Assembly (NCBI RefSeq): GCF_030812215.1 | Contig: NZ_JAUSSG010000001.1 | Span: forward strand, 868,001 to 932,000 | Length of the DNA: 64,000 nt | Source: Variovorax boronicumulans | GTDB lineage: Bacteria; Pseudomonadota; Gammaproteobacteria; Burkholderiales; Burkholderiaceae_C | Reading direction: 5' to 3' | Part shown: one piece after another, positions 37,570 to 46,382 of the stretch | Layout of the letters: each line of letters starts with the position of its first letter | Numbering within the stretch: the first letter of the stretch is position 1 | Made by a program: the position numbers and the translations under genes | Notes under the pieces: generated by a model | Told to the model about the DNA's origin: nothing | Database searches by the model: none | What the model saw: the letters and a program-made list of their open reading frames with translations, nothing else

Positions 37570-38522
37570 GCGGCCACCTCTTCGGCCGCGGTCGCCGGCG
37601 CAAAAGTCTTCGGAAAGCCCGCGCGCCACACCGTGCCCTGCAGCGTCTCGCCGGCGAGCCAGCCGGCCACGCGTTGCCTCAGGTCGAGCAGCTTCGGCAA
37701 ATCGACGCCGGTGGCGACGCCCATGCTCTCCAGCATGAAGACAAGATCTTCGGTGTCGACGTTGCCGCTCGCGCCCGGCGCATGCGGACAGCCGCCGATG
37801 CCGGCGAGGCACGCGTCGAAGCGCGTGATGCCGACCTCCAGCGCCGCGTAGGCATTCGCGAGCCCGAGCCCGCGCGTGTCGTGGAAATGACCGCACCAGA
37901 GGCGGTCGCCCGCGATGCGCAAGGCACGCTCGAACAGGCTGCGGACCATCGCGGGATCGGCATAGCCCACCGTGTCGGCAAGGCTCACGCGGTCGGCGCC
38001 GGCATCGAGCAGCGCCTGCATCAGGCGCAGCACTTCGTCGGGGTCGACATGGCCCTGGATCGTGCAGCCGAACGCGGTGCCCACGCCGCCGTCGATCAGC
38101 GTCTTCGAGCCAGCCGCATCGCGCGCCGCGCGCATGCGGCCGACCTCGGCCACCACCTCATCGGGCGTCTTGCGCAGGTTGGCGAGGCTGTGCGCATGGC
38201 TGGCCGAGAGCGGCACCATCATCAGATCGGCCTCGCCCGCGATGGCACGCTCCGCGCCCTTGAGGTTGGGCACGAGCACCGAGGCGAAAAGGCCCGGCAG
38301 CGTCTTCGCGTAAGCCAGCAATTCAGCCGTGTCCGCCAGTTGCGGCAGCAGGTGCGCCGGCACGAAGGAGCCGACCTCGATCTCGCGCTGGCCGGCCGCG
38401 TGCGCGTCGCGGATCCATTCGAGCTTGCGGGCAGTGGGCAGCACGCGGGCGATGCTCTGGAGCCCGTCGCGCAGGCCCACTTCGCGAACGACCGCACGGG
38501 GCGGCAGGAAGGCGTGAATCAA
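37566..38522 (-). CDS. Hydroxymethylglutaryl-CoA lyase-type enzyme
   Basis: A 318-residue HMGL-like TIM-barrel lyase. Catalytic Arg18-Asp19 in GLRDG, metal ligands His212 and His214 in GHFHDTRG, Cys245 in the lid motif GIGGCPHAPGASGN, and Asn254 are all present. HMG-CoA lyase cleaves 3-hydroxy-3-methylglutaryl-CoA to acetyl-CoA and acetoacetate; citramalyl-CoA or similar 3-hydroxyacyl-CoAs are alternatives. The start codon is TTG at 38522: it gives the normal family N-terminus and has GGAG 9 bp upstream, and no ATG is available nearby. First gene of the operon lyase - CoA-transferase - Bug receptor; LysR is divergent. Confidence 0.92.
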   Translation of the reverse strand: MIHAFLPPRAVVREVGLRDGLQSIARVLPTARKLEWIRDAHAAGQREIEVGSFVPAHLLPQLADTAELLAYAKTLPGLFASVLVPNLKGAERAIAGEADLMMVPLSASHAHSLANLRKTPDEVVAEVGRMRAARDAAGSKTLIDGGVGTAFGCTIQGHVDPDEVLRLMQALLDAGADRVSLADTVGYADPAMVRSLFERALRIAGDRLWCGHFHDTRGLGLANAYAALEVGITRFDACLAGIGGCPHAPGASGNVDTEDLVFMLESMGVATGVDLPKLLDLRQRVAGWLAGETLQGTVWRAGFPKTFAPATAAEEVAA

Positions 38523-38565
38523 GTCTTTGTCTCCGTCGTGGGGGGTACGGCGTCGATGTTAGAAG

Positions 38566-38619
38566 TTCCGATTCAGTCCAGAAGGTATATTTTGGAAGCC
38601 ATCTGCTTCCAGATCGGAA
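38566..38619. promoter_or_regulatory. Inverted repeats in the divergent lyase/LysR promoter region
   Basis: Two nested inverted repeats occupy the 111 bp between the divergent genes: TTCCGAT (38566-38572) with ATCGGAA (38613-38619), and TGGAAG (38593-38598) with CTTCCA (38606-38611). LysR proteins bind such dyads between divergent genes, so this is the likely operator; the exact half-site assignment is inference. Confidence 0.45.
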
Positions 38620-38633
38620 TATCAGAAAACACC

Positions 38634-39551
38634 ATGAGAGACCTCGACCTGATCACCCTGCGCCTGTTTGTCGCCGTCTGCGAGACCCGCAGCATCGCGC
38701 GCGCCGGCGAGCAGGCCAGCATCGTCGGCTCGGCGATCAGCAAGCGCCTCGCACAGCTGGAAGACACCGTCGGCACCCCATTGCTGCTGCGCAAGCGCCG
38801 CGGCGTGGTGCCGACGCCGGCCGGCGAAACGCTGCTCGAACACGCCCGCGCCATGCTCGGCAGCGCCCATCGCATCGAGCGCGACATGGCCGCGTATGCG
38901 GGCGGCGCGCGCGGGCATGTGCGCATCCTGGCTTCGGCCTCGGTCATGGCCGAATCGCTGGCCGAGGACGTGGCCGGCTTCCTGCAGGACCCCGCGCACC
39001 GGAACATCCGCGTCGACATGGAAGAGCGCGTGAGCCCCGAGATCGTGCGCGGCATCCGCGAAGGTGTCGCATCCATTGGCCTGTGCTGGGACGCGGCCGA
39101 CCTCGACGGGCTGGAGCGGCGCGACTACCGTTCGGACCACCTGGCAATCGTCGCGCACCCATCGCATCCCGTGGCCCGCCACGACGCGGTGCGCTTCGAG
39201 CAGGTGCTCGACCATGAATTCGTCGGCATGCCCGCGCTGAGCGCCGTGCAGCTGATGCTCGCGCGCGAGGCGGCCGTGGCCGGCAAGCCGCTGGTGTACC
39301 GGGTGCTGGTGTCCAACTTCGATGCGGCGCTGCGCGTGGTGCGCGCCGGCCTGGCCATCAGCGTGGTGCCGGCGGAAGTCGCGCGGCCGTTCGCCGATGC
39401 GTTCGGCCTGCGCCTGATGCCGCTCACCGACGACTGGGCGCGGCGGCGTTTCGCGATCTGCTTCCGGGGCGAGGCGGCGCTGTCGCCCTCGGCGCAGTTG
39501 CTGGTCGCGCACCTCGAACGGTGCGCCGCGGACCGCACGGCAGGCGACTGA
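38634..39551 (+). CDS. LysR-family transcriptional regulator
   Basis: A 305-residue LysR regulator. The HTH is at about residues 17-37 (SIARAGEQASIVGSAISKRL), with a linker helix and then a two-lobed effector domain (about 90-295). The sequence resembles the group that regulates Bug-associated organic-acid operons. ATG at 38634 is preferred because it gives the standard N-terminus DLDLITLRLFVAVCET. Divergent to the lyase/CoA-transferase/Bug operon with dyad symmetry between them, it is the probable activator of that operon. Confidence 0.92.
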   Translation: MRDLDLITLRLFVAVCETRSIARAGEQASIVGSAISKRLAQLEDTVGTPLLLRKRRGVVPTPAGETLLEHARAMLGSAHRIERDMAAYAGGARGHVRILASASVMAESLAEDVAGFLQDPAHRNIRVDMEERVSPEIVRGIREGVASIGLCWDAADLDGLERRDYRSDHLAIVAHPSHPVARHDAVRFEQVLDHEFVGMPALSAVQLMLAREAAVAGKPLVYRVLVSNFDAALRVVRAGLAISVVPAEVARPFADAFGLRLMPLTDDWARRRFAICFRGEAALSPSAQLLVAHLERCAADRTAGD

Positions 39552-39666
39552 TCTGTCCGATAACAGAAACGATCCATTGCTGCGGCGGTGGTTTTTGTTT
39601 CGTTTTCGGCAACCTAACATCCGGGCTGTTCCGCTGTCACCCTCATCCAACCGACCGAAAGACGCC

Positions 39667-40566
39667 ATGTTCCGCAGAGCCCTGATTTCCGCCGCCGCCC
39701 TTTCCGCCACCCTCGCACTCGCGCCGCTTGCGGCCAACGCCGCCGAGCCGCTCAAGCTCGATGTCTACAACCCGGGCGCCAAGTCGATGTTCCCGGTCTC
39801 GTCCGAGCTCGTCACCGGCCAGACCGACGCGGTGCTGATCGACGCCCAGTTCCAGCGCAACGACGCCGAGGCGCTAGTGCAGAAGATCAAGGCCAGCGGC
39901 AAGAAGCTCACCACCGTCTACATCAGCCACAGCGACCCCGACTACTACTTCGGCCTCGACGTGATCCAGGCCGCGTTTCCCGACGCGAAGATCGTCGCCA
40001 CGCCGCAGACCGTGGCCGCGATCCAGGCCTCCAAGGACGGGAAGCTCGCGTACTGGAGCCCGATCCTGAAGGAGAACGCGCCCAAGGCGGTGATCGTGCC
40101 CCAGCCGCTGGTTGGCGACAGCCTCGAGCTCGAAGGCCGGAAGATCCAGATCGTCGGCCTCGACGGCCCCACGCCCGCGCGCACCTTCGCCTGGATTCCT
40201 TCGCTCAAGGCGGTGGCCGGCGGCATTCCGGTGTCGGCCAACATCCACGTGTGGATCGCCGACACGCAGACGCCCGCTTCCCGCAGCGACTGGCTCAAGA
40301 CGCTCGACCGCATCGAAGCCCTGCGCCCCACGACCGTGGTCCCTGGCCACTACCTGCCGAACACCAACGGCAGCGCCCCCTACTCGCTCGCTTCGGTGAA
40401 GTTCACGCGCGGCTACCTGCAGGCCTTCGAGACCGAAGCGAAGAAAGCCAAGGACTCGGCCGCGCTCATCGCCGCGATGAAGAAGCGCTACCCGAAGCTG
40501 GAAGACGCCTCGTCGCTCGAACTGAGCGCCAAGGTCATCAAGGGAGAGATGAAGTGGCCGCAATGA
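39667..40566 (+). CDS. Exported metallo-beta-lactamase-fold protein with atypical metal motif
   Basis: A 299-residue precursor with a clear signal peptide (cleavage near ANA-AE, residue 26). The rest follows the metallo-beta-lactamase fold: SSELVTGQTDAVLIDAQF, then the metal loop, an ELEGRKIQIVGLDG strand and VVPGHYLP. The metal loop reads HSDPDYYFG (His88, Asp90, Asp92, Tyr93), whereas classical family members have HxHxDH; two histidines are replaced by Asp and Tyr. It may bind one metal or a different one, or be non-hydrolytic. The stop overlaps the ATG of the DsbA-like gene, so the pair is co-translated. Confidence 0.88.
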   Translation: MFRRALISAAALSATLALAPLAANAAEPLKLDVYNPGAKSMFPVSSELVTGQTDAVLIDAQFQRNDAEALVQKIKASGKKLTTVYISHSDPDYYFGLDVIQAAFPDAKIVATPQTVAAIQASKDGKLAYWSPILKENAPKAVIVPQPLVGDSLELEGRKIQIVGLDGPTPARTFAWIPSLKAVAGGIPVSANIHVWIADTQTPASRSDWLKTLDRIEALRPTTVVPGHYLPNTNGSAPYSLASVKFTRGYLQAFETEAKKAKDSAALIAAMKKRYPKLEDASSLELSAKVIKGEMKWPQ

Positions 40567-41279
40567 ACGACGCCCCGGACACCGCCACGCTGCACTACAT
40601 CTTCGACCCGATGTGCGGCTGGTGCTACGCCGCCGCGCCGCTGGTCGATGCGGCACGCAGCGTGCCGGGCCTGAAGGTCGAGTTCCACGGCGGAGGGATG
40701 ATGACCGGCGCGAACCGCCGCGCGATCTCGCCTCAATGGCGCGAGTACGTGATGCCGCACGACCGGCGCATCGCCGAACTCACGGGCCAGCCGTTCGGCG
40801 AGGCCTACTTCGAAGGGCTGCTGCGGGACAACGGCGCGGTGATGGATTCGGAACCACCGACCACCGCGATCCTCGCCGCCGAGGCGCTGCGGCCCGGCGG
40901 CGGGCTCGACATGATTCATCGCCTGCAGCGTGCGCACTACGTCGAAGGCCGGCGCGTGGCCGATACGGATGTGCTCGGTGCCGTTGCCGTCGAGCTCGGC
41001 TTCGATGCGGAGGCTTTCGCATCGACCTTCGCGCGCCTGTCCGGCGAAGCGACCTCGCAGCACATCGCCGCGAGCCGCCAGTTGCTGCAACGCACGGGCG
41101 GCCAGGGCTTTCCGACCTTCGTGCTGATGCAGCCCGACGGCCGTGCGAGCCGTGTCGATATCGGCCCCTGGCTCGGCCGGGCGGACGAGTGGAAAGCACA
41201 GCTCGCCACCTTCGTCGCCCCGCCGCAATCGGCCGCAGCAACGCCTGCCGCCTGCGGCCCCGACGGCTGCGCGATCTAG
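40563..41279 (+). CDS. DsbA-family (FrnE-like) thioredoxin-fold protein
   Basis: A 238-residue cytosolic protein (no signal peptide) with the redox motif CGWC (Cys18, Cys21) following HYIFDPM, as in the FrnE/DsbA-like oxidoreductase subfamily, and cis-Pro loop GFPTFVL. A second cysteine pair is in the tail (AACGPDGCAI), which may relay electrons or bind metal. ATGA overlap with the exported metallo-beta-lactamase-fold gene couples two proteins predicted in different compartments, which is unusual. It ends 7 bp from the convergent tannase-like gene. Confidence 0.9.
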   Translation: MNDAPDTATLHYIFDPMCGWCYAAAPLVDAARSVPGLKVEFHGGGMMTGANRRAISPQWREYVMPHDRRIAELTGQPFGEAYFEGLLRDNGAVMDSEPPTTAILAAEALRPGGGLDMIHRLQRAHYVEGRRVADTDVLGAVAVELGFDAEAFASTFARLSGEATSQHIAASRQLLQRTGGQGFPTFVLMQPDGRASRVDIGPWLGRADEWKAQLATFVAPPQSAAATPAACGPDGCAI

Positions 41280-41286
41280 GCTCGCG

Positions 41287-42987
41287 CTATTTGCTGCACT
41301 GGAAGCTGGTCGCCTGCGATGGATCGCCGCTCACGTAGCGCGGCCACAGCGGCCACTCGCACAGTGGCCGCGCACGCACGACCTTGAATGGCGGTTGCAC
41401 TTCCTGCTCGACGAGTTGCAGCCCAACCGGCGCACGACCCCGCTCGACCCAGTCGGCCAGCGCGCCGAGCATATCGACATTGGCCGGTGCGCCGCTGCCC
41501 ACGTGGTCCACACCCGGCGCGGTGTACAGGCGCATGAAGCGGTCCACGTTGTCGCGGCCCATGCGCGCCACCACCGACTCGTAGTAGCGGATGCCGGCGA
41601 ACGGGCTCTGCGCATAGTCGGCCATGTGCTCCAGCATCAGCAGCTTGCCGCCGCGCGCGCTGAAGGCGCCGAGGTCCGGGTTGGTCGAGTCCATCAGCTG
41701 CGACACGGTGGCGATGCGGGCGGCGAAGTCTTCGGCGCGGTAGTTGCGCACGTCGAGCGATGGATTGCGCGCATAGAAATACTGCAGCGCGCCGCTACCG
41801 TAGAACCACGCGATGCCGTTGCTCGGCTGCGGCGGCACGGTCGGTGCTGCGGTGCCGGTCCACCACGCGTTCCAGCCGCCCATCGAGGCGAAAGCCGGCG
41901 TGCCTTCACCGCCAATGCCCCAGCCCGGATATTCGGCGACACCGTTGGCCAGCGGCACGGGCGAACGCCACGGCGAGCGCAGCGTGCGCACCGCCTGCAC
42001 CTGCGCATCGTTGAGGCAGCTGTCGCCGCTCGTGCCGGCCGCGCAGCGCAGGCTGGCCGGATCGAAGCGCTGCAGGCAGGCCACCGGGTTCGACACGATG
42101 CGGTCGCCCACGCCGTCCACGGCATCGCACGCTGCGAGCACCGCGTTGTGCACCAGTTGCACCTGCGCGGGCCGCAGCCACCCCTCGCCGAAAGTCGCGA
42201 TGCCGTTGCGCGTGCCCGCGTGCTGCAGACCCGTCCAGTTGATCACCGGCACGCGGCTGAAGATGCCGTCGAAGTCCTGCGGATAGCGCTGCGCCATCGT
42301 GAGCGCCTCGCGCCCACCTTCGGAGCTGCCCATGAAGTACAGCTTCTGCGGCCCCTGCCCATAGGCACGCTGCATCAATGCCACCGCCACGTCGCGTACC
42401 TTCTTGTACGAGGCATGCGCAAAGTTCACGAGTGCCTCGTCGTTGAGCGCAAAAGCTTGCGGCGGCTGGCCCTGCACGCTCTGGTGGCCCGAGTCCGTGC
42501 CGTAGGTCACGTAACCCTGCGCGAGCGGCGTGGGCAAGTCGAAGCGCGCGGCCGGCACCAGCGCGAGACCGGTGATCAGCGTGCCGTTGAAGCCACCGCC
42601 GCCGTACTGCACGCTGCGCCCGTTCCATGCGAGCGGCAGGTTCACCTGGAACAGGATCGGCGGCGCGCTCGCATCGAGCGGTGCGATGCGGCCGAGCACC
42701 TTGCAGTGCGCGGGCGTCACCGGCGTGATGCGCGACGCGGGACTGGGTCCACGCTCCGCGACCGCCAACGGAGACGCGGCGACGAGGGTCGCCGCGTCGA
42801 TGGTGGCGGCACCGCTCGGCAGGCCGATCGCAGCAGACGCGATCGGCGCGGCGAGAGCTGCGCAAGACGTCGCCGGGTCGCCGCCGAGCGTGAGCGCCCT
42901 CGGTCCGGTGGGGGTGCCGCACGCGGCGAGCAACGCGGCGACCGCCAGCATGGCGCCCCCGCAAAACACTGTCTTCGGGGTCGCCAT
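41287..42987 (-). CDS. Tannase/feruloyl-esterase-family lipoprotein
   Basis: A 566-residue lipoprotein (lipobox LLAAC, Cys23) of the tannase/feruloyl esterase family, alpha/beta hydrolases that cleave esters of gallic or hydroxycinnamic acids. The nucleophile is Ser222 in FMGSSEGGREA. The family calcium-site phrase CDAVDGVGDRIVSNP and a conserved two-cysteine relation (CKVLG, CLNDAQ) are visible, and the catalytic Asp/His are likely in NPDLGAF and GVDHVGSG. It is the last gene of the ABC importer operon, 32 bp after livF, suggesting that the importer takes up the acid or alcohol released in the periplasm. Confidence 0.9.
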   Translation of the reverse strand: MATPKTVFCGGAMLAVAALLAACGTPTGPRALTLGGDPATSCAALAAPIASAAIGLPSGAATIDAATLVAASPLAVAERGPSPASRITPVTPAHCKVLGRIAPLDASAPPILFQVNLPLAWNGRSVQYGGGGFNGTLITGLALVPAARFDLPTPLAQGYVTYGTDSGHQSVQGQPPQAFALNDEALVNFAHASYKKVRDVAVALMQRAYGQGPQKLYFMGSSEGGREALTMAQRYPQDFDGIFSRVPVINWTGLQHAGTRNGIATFGEGWLRPAQVQLVHNAVLAACDAVDGVGDRIVSNPVACLQRFDPASLRCAAGTSGDSCLNDAQVQAVRTLRSPWRSPVPLANGVAEYPGWGIGGEGTPAFASMGGWNAWWTGTAAPTVPPQPSNGIAWFYGSGALQYFYARNPSLDVRNYRAEDFAARIATVSQLMDSTNPDLGAFSARGGKLLMLEHMADYAQSPFAGIRYYESVVARMGRDNVDRFMRLYTAPGVDHVGSGAPANVDMLGALADWVERGRAPVGLQLVEQEVQPPFKVVRARPLCEWPLWPRYVSGDPSQATSFQCSK

Positions 42988-43019
42988 CTGTCTGTCTCCT
43001 TTTGTTGTTCGCCGGGCCG

Positions 43020-43724
43020 CTACCGCGCCACGCCCAGCAGCCGTTCGAGCACCTGCGGCTGGCTGCGCAATGCCGCCGCGCTGTCGGTATGCACGATGGT
43101 GCCGTGGTCGAGCACCACCGCGTGGTCGGAAATCGCGAGGATCGCCTGCGGGTGCTGCTCCACGATGATCGCGGCCAGCCCTTCGTCCTGCGTGATGCGG
43201 CGGATGGCGCGCAGCAGTTCTTCCACGATGATCGGCGCGAGGCCTTCGAGCGGCTCGTCGAGCAGCAGCAGCTTCGGATTGAGCACCAGCGCGCGGCCGA
43301 CGGCCAGCATCTGCTGTTCGCCGCCCGAGAGCTGCGTGCCGAGGTTCGTCTTGCGCTCGGCCAGGCGCGGGAACATTTCGTACACGCGCTGTGGATTCCA
43401 CTTGCCCGGACGCTCCACCGCGGTGAGGTTCTCGTGCACGGTGAGCGACTTGAAGATGTTGCGCTCCTGCGGTACCCAGCCGATGCCGGCTGCCGCACGC
43501 TGGTGCGGCGCCAGCTTGTGCAGCGCCTGCCCACCGAGCGCGATGCTGCCGCCATGCTGCCGCGTGGCACCGGCCAGCGTGTTGATCAGCGTCGTCTTGC
43601 CCGTGCCGTTGCGGCCGAGCAGCGCGAGCGTCTGGCCTTCGCCGAGCGCGAACGCCACGTCGTGCAGCACCACGGCTTCGCCGTAGCCTGCGCTCAGGTT
43701 CTCGATGCGAAGCAGCTCAGACAT
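43020..43724 (-). CDS. livF: LivF-type ABC transporter ATP-binding protein
   Basis: A 234-residue ATPase of the hydrophobic-amino-acid (HAAT) importer family. Walker A is GRNGTGKTT, the Q-loop is in WVPQERNIF, the ABC signature is LSGGEQQML, and Walker B is LLLLDEPLEGLAP. The ERNIF and EGLAP phrases mark the LivF rather than LivG subtype. The start at 43724 overlaps livG by 8 bp and yields MSELLRIENLSAGYG, the standard N-terminus. With livG it powers uptake through LivHM. Amino acids, amides or aromatic acids are possible substrates of this family. Confidence 0.95.
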   Translation of the reverse strand: MSELLRIENLSAGYGEAVVLHDVAFALGEGQTLALLGRNGTGKTTLINTLAGATRQHGGSIALGGQALHKLAPHQRAAAGIGWVPQERNIFKSLTVHENLTAVERPGKWNPQRVYEMFPRLAERKTNLGTQLSGGEQQMLAVGRALVLNPKLLLLDEPLEGLAPIIVEELLRAIRRITQDEGLAAIIVEQHPQAILAISDHAVVLDHGTIVHTDSAAALRSQPQVLERLLGVAR

Positions 43725-44490
43725 GGGCGTTCTCCGTTCCATGGCCCAGGTAGACCTCTTTCACCTTCGGATCGTTGGCGATGGTCTCGGGGTCGCCTTC
43801 GGTCAGCAGCGTGCCGTTGACCAGCACCGTCATGCGGTCGGCAAAGCTGAACACCAGGTCCATGTCGTGCTCGATCAGCAGCACCGACACATCGGCCGGC
43901 AACGCGGCCACGGTCTGCAGCAGCTCCTCGCGCTCGCCGGCAGGCACGCCCGCCACGGGTTCATCGAGCAGCAGCACGCGCGGCTCGCAGGCGAGCGCAA
44001 TGGCGATCTCCAGCAGGCGGCGCTTGCCGTAGGCCATGAACTTCGTCTGCTGCTTCGCGACGTCCGCCAGGTGGAACTGCTCCAGCAGTTGCCCGGCCCG
44101 CTCCGCGATCCCCTTGGTGCCGCCGAGCGGGCGCCACCATTGCGCGGCGATGCCCTTCTGCTGCGAGACCACGAGCGCGAGCGTTTCCAGCGGCGTCATC
44201 GAATCGAACAGCTGGTTGATCTGGAAGGTGCGCACCAGCCCGCGCGCCACGCGCTTGTGCGGCGCGAGCGTGGTGATGTCTTCGCCGAGCAGCGTGATGC
44301 GGCCCTCGGTGGGGGTCAGCACGCCGGTCAGCAGGTTGATCAGCGTGGTCTTGCCGGCGCCGTTCGGGCCGATCAGTGCATGGCGCGCGCCGCGCTTCAA
44401 TTCCATCGTGACGTTGTTGGTCGCCGTGATGCCGCCGAAGCGCATCACCAGCCCTTGCGTCGAAAGCACGGTCTCGGTGGTGGTGGTCAT
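43717..44490 (-). CDS. livG: LivG-type ABC transporter ATP-binding protein
   Basis: A 257-residue HAAT-family ATPase. Walker A is GPNGAGKTT, the Q-loop is in RTFQINQLFDSM, Walker B is LLLDEPVAGVPAGE, and the H-loop is LLIEHDMDLVF. The signature region is modified: FMAYGKRRLLEIA stands where LSYGxQRRLEIA is usual, so the canonical LSGG/LSYG serine is replaced by Ala-Tyr-Gly-Lys. The ATG overlaps the livM stop (ATGA) and the 3' end overlaps livF by 8 bp, so all four components are translated together. Confidence 0.95.
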   Translation of the reverse strand: MTTTTETVLSTQGLVMRFGGITATNNVTMELKRGARHALIGPNGAGKTTLINLLTGVLTPTEGRITLLGEDITTLAPHKRVARGLVRTFQINQLFDSMTPLETLALVVSQQKGIAAQWWRPLGGTKGIAERAGQLLEQFHLADVAKQQTKFMAYGKRRLLEIAIALACEPRVLLLDEPVAGVPAGEREELLQTVAALPADVSVLLIEHDMDLVFSFADRMTVLVNGTLLTEGDPETIANDPKVKEVYLGHGTENAHV

Positions 44491-45488
44491 GCCGCACCGC
44501 CCTTCTTCTTGCCCATGCCGAACCACGTCCACGGCTTGAGCAGACGGTCGCGTCCCACGAGCACCAGCAGCACGAGGATGAGGCCGATCCAGAACATCCA
44601 GTACTGCGGCGTCACCGCCGAGAGCCAGTTCTGCAGCAGCTTGAAGACGATGGCGCCCGCCACGCCGCCATAGAGCCAGCCCACGCCGCCGATCACCAGC
44701 ATCAGCAGCACGTCGGCCGAGCGGTCGAAGGCCAGCACGTCGAGCGACGCGAAGCCGGTGGTCTGCGCGAGCAGCGCACCCGCCGCGCCGGCAATGCCGG
44801 CCGCCACGGTGTAGATGACCGCGAGCCGCGACACCACCGGAATGCCGATGGCCATGGCGCGCAGCCGGTTGTCGCGAATCGCCTTCAACGTCGCGCCGAA
44901 CGGCGAATGCACCAGCCGGCGCATCACGAGGAACAGCACCAGCATCACCGCGAGCGAATACCAGGCGGCCGTGCGGCCGTACAGGTCGAATTCGAAGAGG
45001 CCGAGCACCGGCCCCATCACCACGCCCTGCAGGCCGTCGGCGCCGCCGGTGAGCCAGTCGAGCTTGTTGGCGAGTTCGAGCAGCAGCAGCGCGGTGCCGA
45101 GCGTGACCATCAGCCGCGTGAGGTCGCTGCCGCGCAGGATCGTCACGCTGGCCACGAGGCCCAGCAGCGCCGAGAGCACGGTCGCGAACACCAGCCCGAC
45201 GGTCGGGTCCGGCATCACGAGCTTGGCGAACAGTGCCGCCGCGTACGCGCCGAAGCCGAAGAAGGCGGCATGGCCGAGCGAGACGATGCCGGTGTAGCCG
45301 AGGATCAGGTCGAGCGACATCGCGAACAGCGCGACGATGGCGATCTCGTTGACCAGCAGCGAATGCGAGGGCACCACCAGCGGCAGTGCGAAGGCCACCG
45401 CCCAGACCACGAACTCCCAGGGCCGCCAGCGTGCGGTGCGCAGCAGGGCCGATTCGTAGGTCGCGGTGGAAGAAGAAGGCGCGCTCAT
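44487..45488 (-). CDS. livM: LivM-type ABC transporter permease
   Basis: A 333-residue inner-membrane permease with about nine or ten helices. The family landmarks are SLDLILGYTGIVSLGHAAFFGFGAYA and the ATPase-coupling loop in SPFGATLKAIRDNRLRAMAIG. The N-terminal 30 residues are hydrophilic, as is usual for LivM. It begins 1 bp after the livH stop and overlaps livG (ATGA). It forms the translocation channel with LivH. Confidence 0.95.
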   Translation of the reverse strand: MSAPSSSTATYESALLRTARWRPWEFVVWAVAFALPLVVPSHSLLVNEIAIVALFAMSLDLILGYTGIVSLGHAAFFGFGAYAAALFAKLVMPDPTVGLVFATVLSALLGLVASVTILRGSDLTRLMVTLGTALLLLELANKLDWLTGGADGLQGVVMGPVLGLFEFDLYGRTAAWYSLAVMLVLFLVMRRLVHSPFGATLKAIRDNRLRAMAIGIPVVSRLAVIYTVAAGIAGAAGALLAQTTGFASLDVLAFDRSADVLLMLVIGGVGWLYGGVAGAIVFKLLQNWLSAVTPQYWMFWIGLILVLLVLVGRDRLLKPWTWFGMGKKKGGAA

Positions 45489-45489
45489 C

Positions 45490-46362
45490 TCAACGACCTC
45501 CCTTGCGCGTGAACAGCCCTTGGGGCCGCCACATCAGGATCATGATCATCAGCAGGTAGACGGTGAACGCGCCCATCTTCGGAATGAAGTACTTGCCCGC
45601 CACGTCGGCAATGCCGAGCAGCAGCGCGGCCGCGAGCGGCCCGGTGATCGACGAGGTGCCGCCCACGGACACCACGATCAGGAAATAGATCATGTACTTG
45701 AGCGGAAAGGTCGGATCGAGCCCGAGGATTTCCGCGCCCAGCGCACCGCCCAGACCCGCAAGCCCCGAGCCCACGGCGAAGGTCAGCAGGAACACGACGT
45801 TCACGTTGATGCCCAGGCCCGCGGCCACGCGCGGATCATCGACCGCGGCGCGCAGCCGGCTGCCGAAGCGCGTCTTCGAGAGGATCAGTTGCAGCACCAC
45901 GGTGAGCACCGCGCACACCGCGATGATGAAGATGCGGTAGTGGCCCATGCCCAGCAGGAACGCACCGTCACCGATCTCGGTGCGGCCGCGCAGCCACTCG
46001 GGCAGTTGCACGTTCTGCTGCGACGAGCCGACGAAGTAGTCGATGGCGGCCACCGCCATGAACGCAAGGCCGATGGAAAAAAGCACCTGGTCCAGATGCG
46101 GCTTGCCGTACATCGGCCGGTAGAGCGTGCGCTCCAGCAGTGCGCCGGCCAGCGCCACGACGATGAACGCAAGCGGCAGGCAGGCCAGGAACGGCAGCCC
46201 GAGCTTCTGCATCGCGAACACGGTGAGGTAGCCGCCCGCCATGGCGAAGGCGCCGTGTGCGAGGTTGATGAAGTTCATCAACCCGAGCGTCACGGCCAGG
46301 CCGACGGCGAGGACGAAGAGCAGCATGCCGTAGGCGATGCCGTCGAAAAGAATGGTCAACAT
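45490..46362 (-). CDS. livH: LivH-type ABC transporter permease
   Basis: A 290-residue permease with about eight helices. Landmarks are [20 protein letters not shown] and the coupling loop TRFGSRLRAAVDDPRVAAGLG. The start at 46362 is preferred to longer forms, because upstream codons run into the palindromic repeat at 46383-46642 that separates it from livK and would add a non-family extension. It is the first gene of the livHMGF-esterase block. Confidence 0.95.
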   Translation of the reverse strand: MLTILFDGIAYGMLLFVLAVGLAVTLGLMNFINLAHGAFAMAGGYLTVFAMQKLGLPFLACLPLAFIVVALAGALLERTLYRPMYGKPHLDQVLFSIGLAFMAVAAIDYFVGSSQQNVQLPEWLRGRTEIGDGAFLLGMGHYRIFIIAVCAVLTVVLQLILSKTRFGSRLRAAVDDPRVAAGLGINVNVVFLLTFAVGSGLAGLGGALGAEILGLDPTFPLKYMIYFLIVVSVGGTSSITGPLAAALLLGIADVAGKYFIPKMGAFTVYLLMIMILMWRPQGLFTRKGGR

Positions 46363-46382
46363 ATTTGTTTTCGGGGTGCTGG

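Noticed and set aside
35497..37851. 784-codon frame opposite the Bug and CoA-transferase genes
   Set aside because: Both opposite-strand proteins have full family signatures; the shadow has none.
41143..43686. 847-codon frame opposite the esterase and livF
   Set aside because: Antisense to two recognised genes, translation dominated by Arg/His/Ala.
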